Below, in pieces: positions 51,207 through 61,200 of a DNA stretch of 64,000 nt. Both the position numbers and the translations under genes were made by a program. The notes beneath the pieces were generated by a model. It did not search any database, was not told the origin of the DNA, and saw nothing but the letters and a program-made list of their open reading frames with translations. The stretch comes from UBA1227 sp963629305 (lineage in GTDB: Bacteria; Bacillota; Clostridia; Oscillospirales; Acutalibacteraceae). Within the stretch, counting starts at the first letter, position 1, and every line of letters starts with the position of its first letter. The stretch covers positions 1-64,000 of the forward strand of contig CAVGIJ010000006.1 in the NCBI GenBank assembly GCA_963629305.1, in the 5' to 3' direction.

Positions 51207-53285
51207 TTAGTCTTTCTTGCTTCTGTCACTGATAATAGTGTCGGCAATTGACTTCGGTACCTCCGTGTAGTGACTTGGCTCCATAACATAGGATGCACGT
51301 CCCTGTGTCTTTGAACGAAGGTCTGTTGCGTATCCGAACATAGAAGCAAGCGGTACGTCTGCATTGATCTGAGTAGCACCGTTTCTCGGTTCCATACCCT
51401 TCATAATTCCACGACGTGAGTTAATGTCACCGATAACGTCACCAACGTAGTCATCCGGTGTAGTAACCGAGACCTTCATCATAGGCTCCATAAGTACCGG
51501 ACTTGCCTTTCTCATAGCATTCTTGAATGCCATAGAACCGCAGATCTTGAAGGCCATTTCAGACGAGTCAACCTCGTGGTAAGAACCATCATAGAGGGTA
51601 ACCTTTACGTCTTCAACGTTATAACCTGCAAGAACACCTGTGTTCATAGCGCCCTTGATACCGGCCTCTGCTGCAGGAATGAATTCCTTCGGTACAGAAC
51701 CGCCGACAACGGCGTTGACGAACTCGTAACCCTTGCCCGGGTTTGGTTCAATTTTAATCTTGATATGAGCGTACTGACCGCTACCACCGGACTGACGCTT
51801 GTACTTGCAGTCTTCGTCAGCATCGGTTGTAATTGTCTCACGATAAGCAACCTGAGGCTTACCTACGTTTGCTTCGACTTTGAACTCACGAAGAAGTCTG
51901 TCTACGATGATTTCAAGGTGAAGCTCACCCATACCTGCAATAATAGTCTGTCCTGTCTCCTCATCAGTATAGCACTTGAATGTCGGATCCTCTTCGGCAA
52001 GTTTTGAAAGGGCAATACCCATCTTCTCTTGTCCTGCCTTGGTCTTCGGCTCAATTGCAACACGGATAACCGGATCAGGGAAGTTCATTGATTCAAGAAT
52101 TACAGGATGCTTAGGATCACAGAGTGTGTCGCCTGTTGTGGTATTCTTTACACCTACACATGCGGCAATGTCACCTGCATATACGGTCTCAAGATCCTGT
52201 CTGTGATTTGCGTGCATCTGAAGAATACGTCCCATACGCTCATTCTTATCCTTAACTGAGTTAAGAACTGTTGCACCGGCATCTACTGTTCCCGAGTAAA
52301 CACGGAAGAAGCAGAGCTTACCTACAAACGGGTCGGTTGCAATCTTGAAGGCAAGAGCTGAGAACGGCTCTGAGTCAGATGAATGTCTGTCCTCTTCCTC
52401 ACCTGTGTCAGGGTTTGTACCCTTTATAGCAGGAATGTCCGTAGGAGCAGGCATATAGTCTACAATTGCGTCAAGGAGTGGCTGAACACCCTTGTTACGA
52501 TAAGAAGTACCGCATGTAACAGGCACCATGTCGTTTGCTATTGTAGCTTTACGGATTGTCTTTTTGATTTCTTCTACTGTGAGCTCTTCACCTGCGAAAT
52601 ACTTCTCCATAAGGTCGTCATCACAGGAAGCAACTGCTTCAATGAGCTCATCATGGTACTTCTGAGCAAGTTCCTTCATATCATCGGGAATATCCTCATC
52701 ACGTACGTCTTTACCAAGGTCATCATAATAAACTTCTGCTCTCATGTTAATGAGGTCAACGATTCCCTTGAAATCTGCTTCAGCGCCTATAGGCAGCTGA
52801 ATAGGTACAGCATTGCATTTGAAACGCTCTTTGATCATGTCAAGAACGTTATAGAAGTCAGCGCCCATGATGTCCATCTTATTTACATAGATCATACGCG
52901 GTACGTTGTACTCATCAGCCTGACGCCATACTGTTTCAGACTGAGGCTCAACACCGCCCTTTGCACAAAGAACTGTTACAGAACCGTCAAGTACACGAAG
53001 TGAACGCTGTACTTCTACTGTAAAGTCAACGTGGCCCGGGGTGTCGATAATATTAATTCTGTGTTGTTTCCAGAAACAAGTGGTAGCAGCAGAAGTGATT
53101 GTAATACCACGTTCCTGCTCCTGAGCCATCCAGTCCATGGTTGCGGCACCGTCATGTGTTTCACCAATCTTATGGTTAACACCTGTGTAGTAAAGAATAC
53201 GCTCTGTAGTCGTAGTCTTACCGGCGTCGATATGTGCCATGATACCGATATTTCTGGTCATTTCCAGTGAAACCTGTCTTGGCAT
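51207..53285 (-). CDS. fusA: Elongation factor G
   Basis: 692 residues. A-H-I-D-A-G-K-T-T-T-T-E-R, D-T-P-G-H-V-D-F and N-K-M-D mark the GTPase domain; domains II-V follow at the expected positions (M-G-E-L-H-L-E-I, Y-E-F-V-N-A-V-V-G-G). It translocates tRNAs and works with RRF in recycling. GGGAGGA precedes the ATG; it follows rpsG by 39 bases. Confidence 0.99.
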   Translation of the reverse strand: MPRQVSLEMTRNIGIMAHIDAGKTTTTERILYYTGVNHKIGETHDGAATMDWMAQEQERGITITSAATTCFWKQHRINIIDTPGHVDFTVEVQRSLRVLDGSVTVLCAKGGVEPQSETVWRQADEYNVPRMIYVNKMDIMGADFYNVLDMIKERFKCNAVPIQLPIGAEADFKGIVDLINMRAEVYYDDLGKDVRDEDIPDDMKELAQKYHDELIEAVASCDDDLMEKYFAGEELTVEEIKKTIRKATIANDMVPVTCGTSYRNKGVQPLLDAIVDYMPAPTDIPAIKGTNPDTGEEEDRHSSDSEPFSALAFKIATDPFVGKLCFFRVYSGTVDAGATVLNSVKDKNERMGRILQMHANHRQDLETVYAGDIAACVGVKNTTTGDTLCDPKHPVILESMNFPDPVIRVAIEPKTKAGQEKMGIALSKLAEEDPTFKCYTDEETGQTIIAGMGELHLEIIVDRLLREFKVEANVGKPQVAYRETITTDADEDCKYKRQSGGSGQYAHIKIKIEPNPGKGYEFVNAVVGGSVPKEFIPAAEAGIKGAMNTGVLAGYNVEDVKVTLYDGSYHEVDSSEMAFKICGSMAFKNAMRKASPVLMEPMMKVSVTTPDDYVGDVIGDINSRRGIMKGMEPRNGATQINADVPLASMFGYATDLRSKTQGRASYVMEPSHYTEVPKSIADTIISDRSKKD

Positions 53286-53324
53286 TGTTTTCCTCCCACA
53301 AATATTACGCTTAAAGCGACTCTT

Positions 53325-53795
53325 TTACCATCTGAAATGAGCAAAAGCCTTGTTTGCCTCTGCCATTCTGTGCATCTCTTCACGTCTCTTGAATGCAGCA
53401 CCTGACTGGTTTGTTGCATCAAGAATTTCGTTTGCGAGTCTCTCCTTCATTGTTCTTTCAGAACGCTGACGAGCGTAGAGAGTAATCCAACGAAGACCTA
53501 AAGTCTGTCTTCTTTCCGGACGTACCTCTATAGGTACCTGGTAAGTAGCACCACCTATACGGCGAGCTTTTACCTCAAGTAAAGGCATTACATTTTCCAT
53601 AGCCTCATCGAAAACTTCGAGTGGCTCTCTGCCTGTTTTTTCCTTAATGATGTCAAAAGCGTCGTAGACAATTTTCTGAGCTACGCCCTTTTTACCATCA
53701 TACATAACACTGTTTATAAGACGTGTTACGAGTTTTGAATTGTAAAGCGGATCTGGCAAAACATCACGTTTTGCTATCTGGCCTCTTCTTGGCAC
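53325..53795 (-). CDS. rpsG: Ribosomal protein S7
   Basis: 156 residues from a GTG at 53795 with AAGGAGGG upstream. This start gives exactly the family N-terminus P-R-R-G-Q-I-A-K-R and length; a longer in-frame ORF to 53861 would run through the ribosome binding site. Typical blocks are L-P-D-P-L-Y-N-S and A-F-A-H-F-R-W at the end. Primary 16S rRNA-binding protein of the 30S head. Confidence 0.98.
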   Translation of the reverse strand: MPRRGQIAKRDVLPDPLYNSKLVTRLINSVMYDGKKGVAQKIVYDAFDIIKEKTGREPLEVFDEAMENVMPLLEVKARRIGGATYQVPIEVRPERRQTLGLRWITLYARQRSERTMKERLANEILDATNQSGAAFKRREEMHRMAEANKAFAHFRW

Positions 53796-53966
53796 TTCGC
53801 TTCCCTCCTTCATATTAATGATATCATAGGTACTCGAGTGACAAAATTCCCGTGGCGCCAATGCAGAGGCATATATAATATATACACTCTTACATTGTTG
53901 TACGTTATACGCACAGCCTGCAAGAAGATTCTGTCTTTTACGAATTATTTTCGGACCGTTTTAGGC

Positions 53967-54392
53967 TTATGCCTTCTTAGCAGCCTTCGGCTTCTTGGCA
54001 CCGTACTTTGAACGAGCCTGCATTCTGCCGTTTACGCCCTGTGTATCAAGTGTACCACGGATAATATGGTAACGTACACCGGGAAGGTCCTTAACACGTC
54101 CGCCTCTGATGAGAACGACACTGTGTTCCTGAAGGTTATGACCTACACCCGGGATGTAAGCTGATACTTCAATACCGTTTGTAAGACGAACTCTGGCAAT
54201 CTTACGAAGAGCTGAGTTAGGCTTCTTAGGTGTTGCAGTTTTAACAGCAGTACATACGCCTCTCTTCTGTGGAGAATCGTTATCTGTGAGAACGTTCTTC
54301 TTTGAGTTGAGACCCTTTAAAAGTGCTGGTGCTTTAGCCTTCTTTTCGGTAGTTTTTCTACCCTGACGAACAAGTTGGTTAAAGGTTGGCAA
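53967..54392 (-). CDS. rpsL: Ribosomal protein S12
   Basis: 141 residues, starting with TTG at 54392 behind GGAGGTGA; the protein opens P-T-F-N-Q-L-V-R. T-P-K-K-P-N-S-A-L-R-K and G-V-G-H-N-L-Q-E-H-S-V-V-L-I-R-G-G carry the decoding-site loops; the lysines where streptomycin-resistance changes arise are wild-type. The promoter lies 44 bases upstream. Separated from rpsG by 171 bases in which I see no clear terminator. Confidence 0.98.
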   Translation of the reverse strand: MPTFNQLVRQGRKTTEKKAKAPALLKGLNSKKNVLTDNDSPQKRGVCTAVKTATPKKPNSALRKIARVRLTNGIEVSAYIPGVGHNLQEHSVVLIRGGRVKDLPGVRYHIIRGTLDTQGVNGRMQARSKYGAKKPKAAKKA

Positions 54393-54435
54393 TCTATTTC
54401 ACCTCCAATAAAAATTTGCACATAGGCAAGTTAGT

Positions 54436-54473
54436 ATTTTACCCTATCGACAAAGCTTTGTCAATAGGGTAAA
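54436..54473 (-). promoter_or_regulatory. str operon promoter inside a long palindrome
   Basis: Minus strand TTGACA (54464-54459), 17-base spacer and TAAAAT (54441-54436). The same DNA is a 36-base palindrome (54438-54473): TTTACCCTAT / ATAGGGTAAA outer arms and GACAAAG / CTTTGTC inner arms, one mismatch. No T-tract follows the hairpin on the minus strand, so it is not an ordinary rpoC terminator. It may be an operator or an RNA hairpin protecting the rpoBC 3' end. Confidence 0.75.
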
Positions 54474-54505
54474 TATCATTTAAAAGTATTCTGATTTATA
54501 CGTTA

Positions 54506-57500
54506 TCAGTCGGAAATTTCATTTTCTTCCGCTGAATTTGCGTCAGTATTTTCGGCAATCTCATCATCACTCATAAAGAGTTCTGCGTCAATTGTGTTAA
54601 ACTCATCTTCTTTTTTGATAACTTCAACATCCGAATAACACTTCATACCCGTACCCGACGGAAGAAGTTTACCGATGATAACATTTTCCTTAAGACCGCT
54701 GAGAGGATCGGTCTTGCCCTTGATAGCTGCGTCTGTAAGAACTCTCGTTGTCTCTTGGAATGAAGCGGCTGAGAGGAAGGATTCAGTAGCAAGAGATGCC
54801 TTTGTGATACCGAGAAGCATCGGCTCACCTGTTGCAAGTGCAGGCTCTCTGCCCTCAGCCTTTGCTGCCTTCTCAACCTTTCTGTTTGCAGCATAGAAGT
54901 CTGATTTTTCAACAACTGCACCGGAGAGGAGATCTGTTTCGCCTGTTTCAAGTACTTTGATCTTCTTCATCATCTGACGGATGATAACCTCAATGTGCTT
55001 ATCGTTGATATCAACACCCTGGGTTCTGTATGCGCTCTGAACCTCGCGAATAAGGTAATCATAAACCGCATCAACGCCCATTATGTCAAGAAGGTCATGT
55101 GGGTTGAGTGATCCCTCTGTAAGGGCCTCGCCCTTATCAACGTGAACACCCTCCTGAATACGTTGACGTATTCTGAGTCCGTACGGGATAAGGTACTGTT
55201 TCTCAAGACCTTCATCTGCATTTGTAACTACAACATACTTGCTCTTCTTAATCTCCTGAATTGAAACCGTACCGTCAATCTCAGAAAGAATTGCAAGTGT
55301 CTTCGGCTTACGTGCCTCAAAGAGTTCCTCAACTCTCGGAAGACCCTGCGTGATATCTGCTGCGGATGCAACACCGCCGGTGTGGAATGTTCTCATCGTA
55401 AGCTGTGTACCAGGCTCACCGATAGACTGTGCAGCAATAATACCAACTGCCTCACCGACCGTTACAGAACCACCGGTTGCAAGGTTTTTACCGTAGCACT
55501 TCATGCATACGCCGTGACGTGCATGACATGTGAGAAGTGAACGTATACGTATCTCTGCTCTTTCTCCCTCAGGAGTATGATCCTTAACGTATTTCTCAAC
55601 ACGTGCGGCATCATCTTTTGACATCATGCCGTCAGCTGACTGAATGAGTTCTCCTGTCTTTTCATCTACAAGATCCTCAACAAGATAACGTCCTTCAAGT
55701 CTTTCTGAAAGTTCCTCAATTACACGGCCGTCAGCCATTATGTCATAAACTGCAATACCTTCATGGCATCCGCAGTCCTCTTCGTGAACAATCACTTCCT
55801 GCGAAACGTCAACAAGACGTCTTGTAAGGTAACCTGAGTCAGCGGTACGAAGAGCAGTATCCGCAAGTCCTTTACGAGCACCACGTGAAGAAATGAAGTA
55901 CTCGATTATGTTAAGACCTTCACGGTAGTTAGCACGAATAGGAATTTCGATTGTCTTACCCGCTGTGTTGGCGATAAGTCCACGCATTCCGGCGAGCTGA
56001 CGAAGCTGTGAGTCAGAACCACGGGCACCGGAATCTATCATCATAAAGATAGGATTGTAACGTCCGAGATTTTCCTTAAGTCCGTTTGATACTCTGTCAG
56101 TACACTCAGCCCATTCTCTTATCTTAAGACGCGAACACTCTGCCTGAGAAAGCATACCTCTGTCATAAAGTTTTTCAATATTGGCAATTTTAGCCTCCGT
56201 CTCGGCGATGTATTGCTTTTTGCTTTCAGGGATTTTTGCATCGCTTACCGCAACCGTAATACCGGAAAGTGTTGAATACTTATAGCCCTGAGCCTTGATA
56301 GCATCAAGTACTTCAGAGGTCTTCGCAGTACCGTGTTTTTCAATACATTTCTCGATGATTTTACCGAGAGATTTTTTATTTATAAGCATTTCGCATTCAA
56401 GACGGAATTTATTTTCAGGAATGCTTCTGTCTATAAATCCGAGATCCTGCGGAATAGGTGTATTGAAGATAACCTTACCGAGAGTTGTTTCAACAAGAGC
56501 CGACTCCTGCTTTCCGTCAAACTCTTTTGTCATACGAATCTTAATTTTTGAATGGAGAGTTATTGCACCCTCATCATAAGCCATCTGAGCTTCGTTGACA
56601 TCTTTGAATACCTTACCCTCGCCCGGTTCTCCGTCTTTATCAAGTGTAAGATAGTAAGAACCGAGTACCATATCCTGTGTAGGAACGGTAACAGGACGTC
56701 CGTCTGAAGGCTTGAGAAGGTTGTTCGCCGCAAGCATGAGGAAACGTGCCTCAGCCTGTGCCTCAGCGGAAAGAGGTACGTGAACGGCCATCTGGTCTCC
56801 GTCGAAGTCGGCGTTGAATGCCGTACATGCAAGAGGATGAAGCTTTATAGCTCTGCCGTCAACGAGTACCGGCTCAAATGCCTGAATACCGAGTCTGTGA
56901 AGTGTAGGAGCACGGTTGAGCATTACAGGATGGTCCTTGATAACAACCTCGAGTGCATCCCATACCTCATCCTTTGAGCGTTCTACCATCTTACGTGCAG
57001 ACTTGATATTTCCCGCAACACCTGTCTCAACAAGTCTCTTCATTACAAACGGTTTGAAGAGTTCAAGTGCCATCTCTTTCGGAAGACCGCACTGGTACAT
57101 CTTGAGTTCGGGGCCTACAACGATAACAGAACGTCCTGAGTAGTCAACACGTTTACCGAGAAGATTCTGACGGAAACGACCCTGCTTACCTTTAAGCATG
57201 TCGGAAAGTGACTTGAGAGGTCTGTTGTTCGGACCTGTAACCGGACGGCCTCTGCGTCCGTTATCAATAAGAGCGTCTACTGCCTCTTGGAGCATTCTCT
57301 TTTCATTGCGGATGATTATGTCAGGCGCACCGAGTTCAAGAAGTCTCTTAAGACGGTTATTACGGTTAATAACCCTTCTGTAAAGGTCATTAAGGTCAGA
57401 TGTGGCAAAACGTCCACCGTCAAGTTGAACCATAGGACGAATATCCGGCGGAATAACCGGGATTACGTCAAGAATCATCCATTCAGGCTTGTTGTTTGAG

Positions 57501-58174
57501 TTGTTGAATGCATCAACAACCTCAAGACGTTTGAGAAGTCTTGCCTTTTTCTGTCCGCTTGCAGTGCTGAGTTCCTCACGGAGCTGCTCTGCAAGTGCAG
57601 GTACATCTATTTCTGCAAGAAGCTTTTTGATAGCCTCCGCACCCATGCCTGCCTCGAACTCATCCTCATACTTCTCTCTCATGTCTTCATATTCTTTTTC
57701 TGAAAGAACCTGATATTTTTCAAGAGGAGTTGAGCCCGGATCGGTAACAATGTAGAGTGCAAAATAAAGTACTTTTTCAAGGTTTCTCGGAGAAAGGTCA
57801 AGCATAAGACCCATTCTTGAAGGAATACCTTTGAAGTACCAAATATGTGATACAGGAGCGGCAAGTTCAACATGACCCATACGCTCACGTCTTACCTTAG
57901 CCTTAGTAATTTCAACGCCACAGCGCTCACATATCTTACCTTTGTAACGGATTCTCTTATACTTACCGCAATAGCATTCCCAGTCCTTTGTAGGTCCGAA
58001 TATGCGCTCACAATAAAGACCGTCGCGTTCAGGTTTAAGTGTTCTGTAATTTATAGTTTCAGGTTTCTTAACTTCGCCGTAAGACCACTTGCGGATTTCC
58101 TCCGGTGAAGCAAGACCTATTCTTATAGACTCAAATTCCAATTCATTTGTATTGGTTGTCTGAATATCTGTCAT
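54506..58174 (-). CDS. rpoC: RNA polymerase beta' subunit
   Basis: 1222 residues. N-terminal zinc site C-Y-C-G...C-E-R-C-G, catalytic N-A-D-F-D-G-D-Q-M, trigger loop region R-T-F-H-T-G-G-V-A, and second zinc site with C-G-C-H and C-H-A-R-H-G-V-C-M-K-C are all present. It lies 40 bases after rpoB, with AAAAGAGG before the ATG, and ends in an acidic tail. Housekeeping. Confidence 0.99.
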   Translation of the reverse strand: MTDIQTTNTNELEFESIRIGLASPEEIRKWSYGEVKKPETINYRTLKPERDGLYCERIFGPTKDWECYCGKYKRIRYKGKICERCGVEITKAKVRRERMGHVELAAPVSHIWYFKGIPSRMGLMLDLSPRNLEKVLYFALYIVTDPGSTPLEKYQVLSEKEYEDMREKYEDEFEAGMGAEAIKKLLAEIDVPALAEQLREELSTASGQKKARLLKRLEVVDAFNNSNNKPEWMILDVIPVIPPDIRPMVQLDGGRFATSDLNDLYRRVINRNNRLKRLLELGAPDIIIRNEKRMLQEAVDALIDNGRRGRPVTGPNNRPLKSLSDMLKGKQGRFRQNLLGKRVDYSGRSVIVVGPELKMYQCGLPKEMALELFKPFVMKRLVETGVAGNIKSARKMVERSKDEVWDALEVVIKDHPVMLNRAPTLHRLGIQAFEPVLVDGRAIKLHPLACTAFNADFDGDQMAVHVPLSAEAQAEARFLMLAANNLLKPSDGRPVTVPTQDMVLGSYYLTLDKDGEPGEGKVFKDVNEAQMAYDEGAITLHSKIKIRMTKEFDGKQESALVETTLGKVIFNTPIPQDLGFIDRSIPENKFRLECEMLINKKSLGKIIEKCIEKHGTAKTSEVLDAIKAQGYKYSTLSGITVAVSDAKIPESKKQYIAETEAKIANIEKLYDRGMLSQAECSRLKIREWAECTDRVSNGLKENLGRYNPIFMMIDSGARGSDSQLRQLAGMRGLIANTAGKTIEIPIRANYREGLNIIEYFISSRGARKGLADTALRTADSGYLTRRLVDVSQEVIVHEEDCGCHEGIAVYDIMADGRVIEELSERLEGRYLVEDLVDEKTGELIQSADGMMSKDDAARVEKYVKDHTPEGERAEIRIRSLLTCHARHGVCMKCYGKNLATGGSVTVGEAVGIIAAQSIGEPGTQLTMRTFHTGGVASAADITQGLPRVEELFEARKPKTLAILSEIDGTVSIQEIKKSKYVVVTNADEGLEKQYLIPYGLRIRQRIQEGVHVDKGEALTEGSLNPHDLLDIMGVDAVYDYLIREVQSAYRTQGVDINDKHIEVIIRQMMKKIKVLETGETDLLSGAVVEKSDFYAANRKVEKAAKAEGREPALATGEPMLLGITKASLATESFLSAASFQETTRVLTDAAIKGKTDPLSGLKENVIIGKLLPSGTGMKCYSDVEVIKKEDEFNTIDAELFMSDDEIAENTDANSAEENEISD

Positions 58175-58214
58175 TTGGCGACCTCTTTTCCTTAATTAAA
58201 ACTTTGTTTTGGAT

Positions 58215-61200
58215 TTATTCCATGCCGAGATCTGCAGCTGTCGGACCTTCGAGGTCATCAAGACTGTCAAAATCGTCTTCTGAGGTGTCTACAAAATCTT
58301 CACCGTTTTCATCCTTTGTGGTGAATCCCTCTGCGCCCTCTGCGTCATTTACGTGAGTAAATGCTTCGTTGTCAACCATCTGGAAGCCAACATCGTCTGT
58401 ATCAAAGTTTTGCTTAAGGTCTATTTCGTTCTCATCCTTATCAAGAACCTTAACGTCAAGACCAAGAGCTTGAAGTTCCTTTATAAGAACCTTGAATGAT
58501 TCAGGAACGCCTGACTTCGGAACATTCTGTCCCTTAACAATAGCTTCGTATGTCTTTACACGTCCTACGATATCGTCCGACTTGATAGTAAGGATTTCCT
58601 GAAGTGTATAAGCAGCGCCGTAAGCTTCAAGTGCCCAAACTTCCATCTCACCGAAACGCTGTCCGCCGAACTGAGCTTTACCGCCGAGCGGCTGCTGAGT
58701 AACGAGACTGTAAGGACCTGTGGATCTTGCGTGAATCTTATCATCAACAAGGTGATGAAGCTTGAGGTAATACATAACTCCGACTGTAACCGGGTTATCA
58801 AACGGCTTACCTGTACGTCCGTCGATAAGCTTTGTCTTACCGTGTCTTGCCTCATATGCATAGTCGATGAATTCAAGTTCTTTTTCATCTTTTGTGTTTG
58901 CCTTGAGGAATTCAATGAGGTCAAGGAGGTCATAGCCCTTTTCCTCGTTTATCTGCTCATACTTAAGTGTGAGCTCCTTAAGGTGATCTGTTCCCTCTGA
59001 AAGGAGTTTAGACTCGGTGAGGAAGTACTTGATATCTTCCTCGTGGGCACCGTCGAATACCGGAGTCATTATCTTCCAGCCCTTTGACCTTGCTGCCATA
59101 CCGATATTTACTTCAAGTACCTGACCGATGTTCATACGTGAAGGAACGCCGAGTGGGTTAAGTACTATGTCAAGCGGAGTACCGTCCGGAAGGAACGGCA
59201 TATCCTCCTGCGGAAGTATGCGTGATACAACACCCTTGTTTCCGTGACGGCCGGCCATCTTATCTCCGACCTGGATCTTTCTCTTCTGGGCAATGTAACA
59301 ACGTACAACCTTGTTTACTCCCGGAGAAAGCTCATCTGAATTTTCTCTTGTGAACACTTCAACGTCAACAACTATACCGTACTCACCATGAGGTACGCGG
59401 AGCGATGTATCTCTTACTTCACGTGCCTTCTCACCGAAGATAGCACGAAGAAGTCTTTCTTCAGCGGTAAGCTCTGTCTCTCCCTTAGGAGTAACTTTAC
59501 CTACAAGGATATCTCCTGAGTGAACCTCAGCACCGACACGGATGATACCGAACTCGTCAAGATCCGAAAGTGCATCGTCACCGACATTCGGAATGTCTCT
59601 TGTGATTTCCTCAGGTCCGAGCTTTGTGTCACGTGCTTCGAGCTCATACTCTTCAATATGAACCGATGTATAAACGTCGTCTCTTACAACCTTTTCGTTA
59701 AGAAGAACGGCGTCCTCGTAGTTGTAACCTTCCCATGTCATAAAGCCGATAAGTGCATTCTTACCAAGTGAAATTTCACCATGGTCAGTTGCAGGACCGT
59801 CAGCGATTACCTGCTTTGCCTCAACCTTATCGCCGACAGATACTATCGGGCGCTGGTTTACGCATGTACCCTGGTTTGAACGCATAAACTTAATAAGCTC
59901 ATATGAATCAATGGAACCGTCTTTGGTTTCTATTTCAATTGTAGTAGCATCTACACGGATAACCTTACCTGCATTTTTAGCAAGTACGACAACACCCGAG
60001 TCAACTGCTGCCTTGTACTCCATACCTGTTCCTACAAGCGGAGCCTGTGTCTTAAGAAGAGGTACAGCCTGACGCTGCATGTTAGATCCCATGAGGGCAC
60101 GGTTTGCGTCGTCGTTTTCAAGGAACGGAATCATTGCAGTAGCAACTGAAACAAGCATTTTCGGAGAAACGTCCATAAAGTCAGGAACGCTTCTGTCAAC
60201 TTCTGCAAATCCGTCTCTGTAACGGATAGTAACTCTTTCTCTTGCAAAACGTCCGTTTTCATCAAGAGGTTCGTTTGCCTGTGCAACTCTGTAGTTATCC
60301 TCAACGTCTGCTGTCATATAAACAACTTCGTCAAGTACAATACCCGTCTTCTTATCAACTCTTCTAAACGGAGCCTCAATGAATCCGTACTTATTGATAC
60401 GTGCAAATGTTGCGAGGTAAGAAATAAGTCCGATGTTAGGTCCTTCAGGAGTCTCGATAGGACACATACGACCGTAGTGGCTGTAGTGTACGTCACGTAC
60501 TTCGAATCCCGCACGGTCTCTTGAAAGTCCGCCGGGGCCAAGAGCTGAAAGACGTCTCTTGTGAGTAAGCTCTGCAAGTGGGTTTGTCTGATCCATGAAC
60601 TGTGAAAGCGGTGAAGAACCGAAGAATTCTTTTACAGCCGCTACAACAGGTCTGATATTTATAAGTGCCTGAGGTGTTGCCTTTTCAGGTTCCTGTGCCT
60701 GAAGAGACATACGCTCTCTGACAACTCTTTCCATACGTGTGAAGCCGATTCTGAACTGGTTCTGGAGCAATTCGCCGACTGAACGGATACGACGGTTACC
60801 GAGGTGGTCAATATCATCGATAGTGCCCACATTTGATCCAAGGCAGTTCATGTAGTTAATAGATGCAAGAATATCATCTATTATAATATGGTTAGGAATA
60901 AGGTCATAGCAATGTTCCTTGAGTTCAGCAAGAATGTCAGCCTTTTTGTTTGCTCTTTCGAGAATCTCACTGAGTACGCAGAAACGAACTTTTTCATTTA
61001 TTGCGATTTCCTCAAGTTCTTCCTCTGTAATCTTGAAGCCCTTTACAAAAGGAAGGATGTCTACCATGCCGTTTGAGATAACCTTAACTTCCTTACCCTC
61101 AACGTCAAGGTATGCCTGCATGATACCGGCCTGTTCAATTTCATATGCCTTCTCAGCGGTGATTATTTCGCCGGCTTCGGCAAGAACCTCTCCTGTAGCC

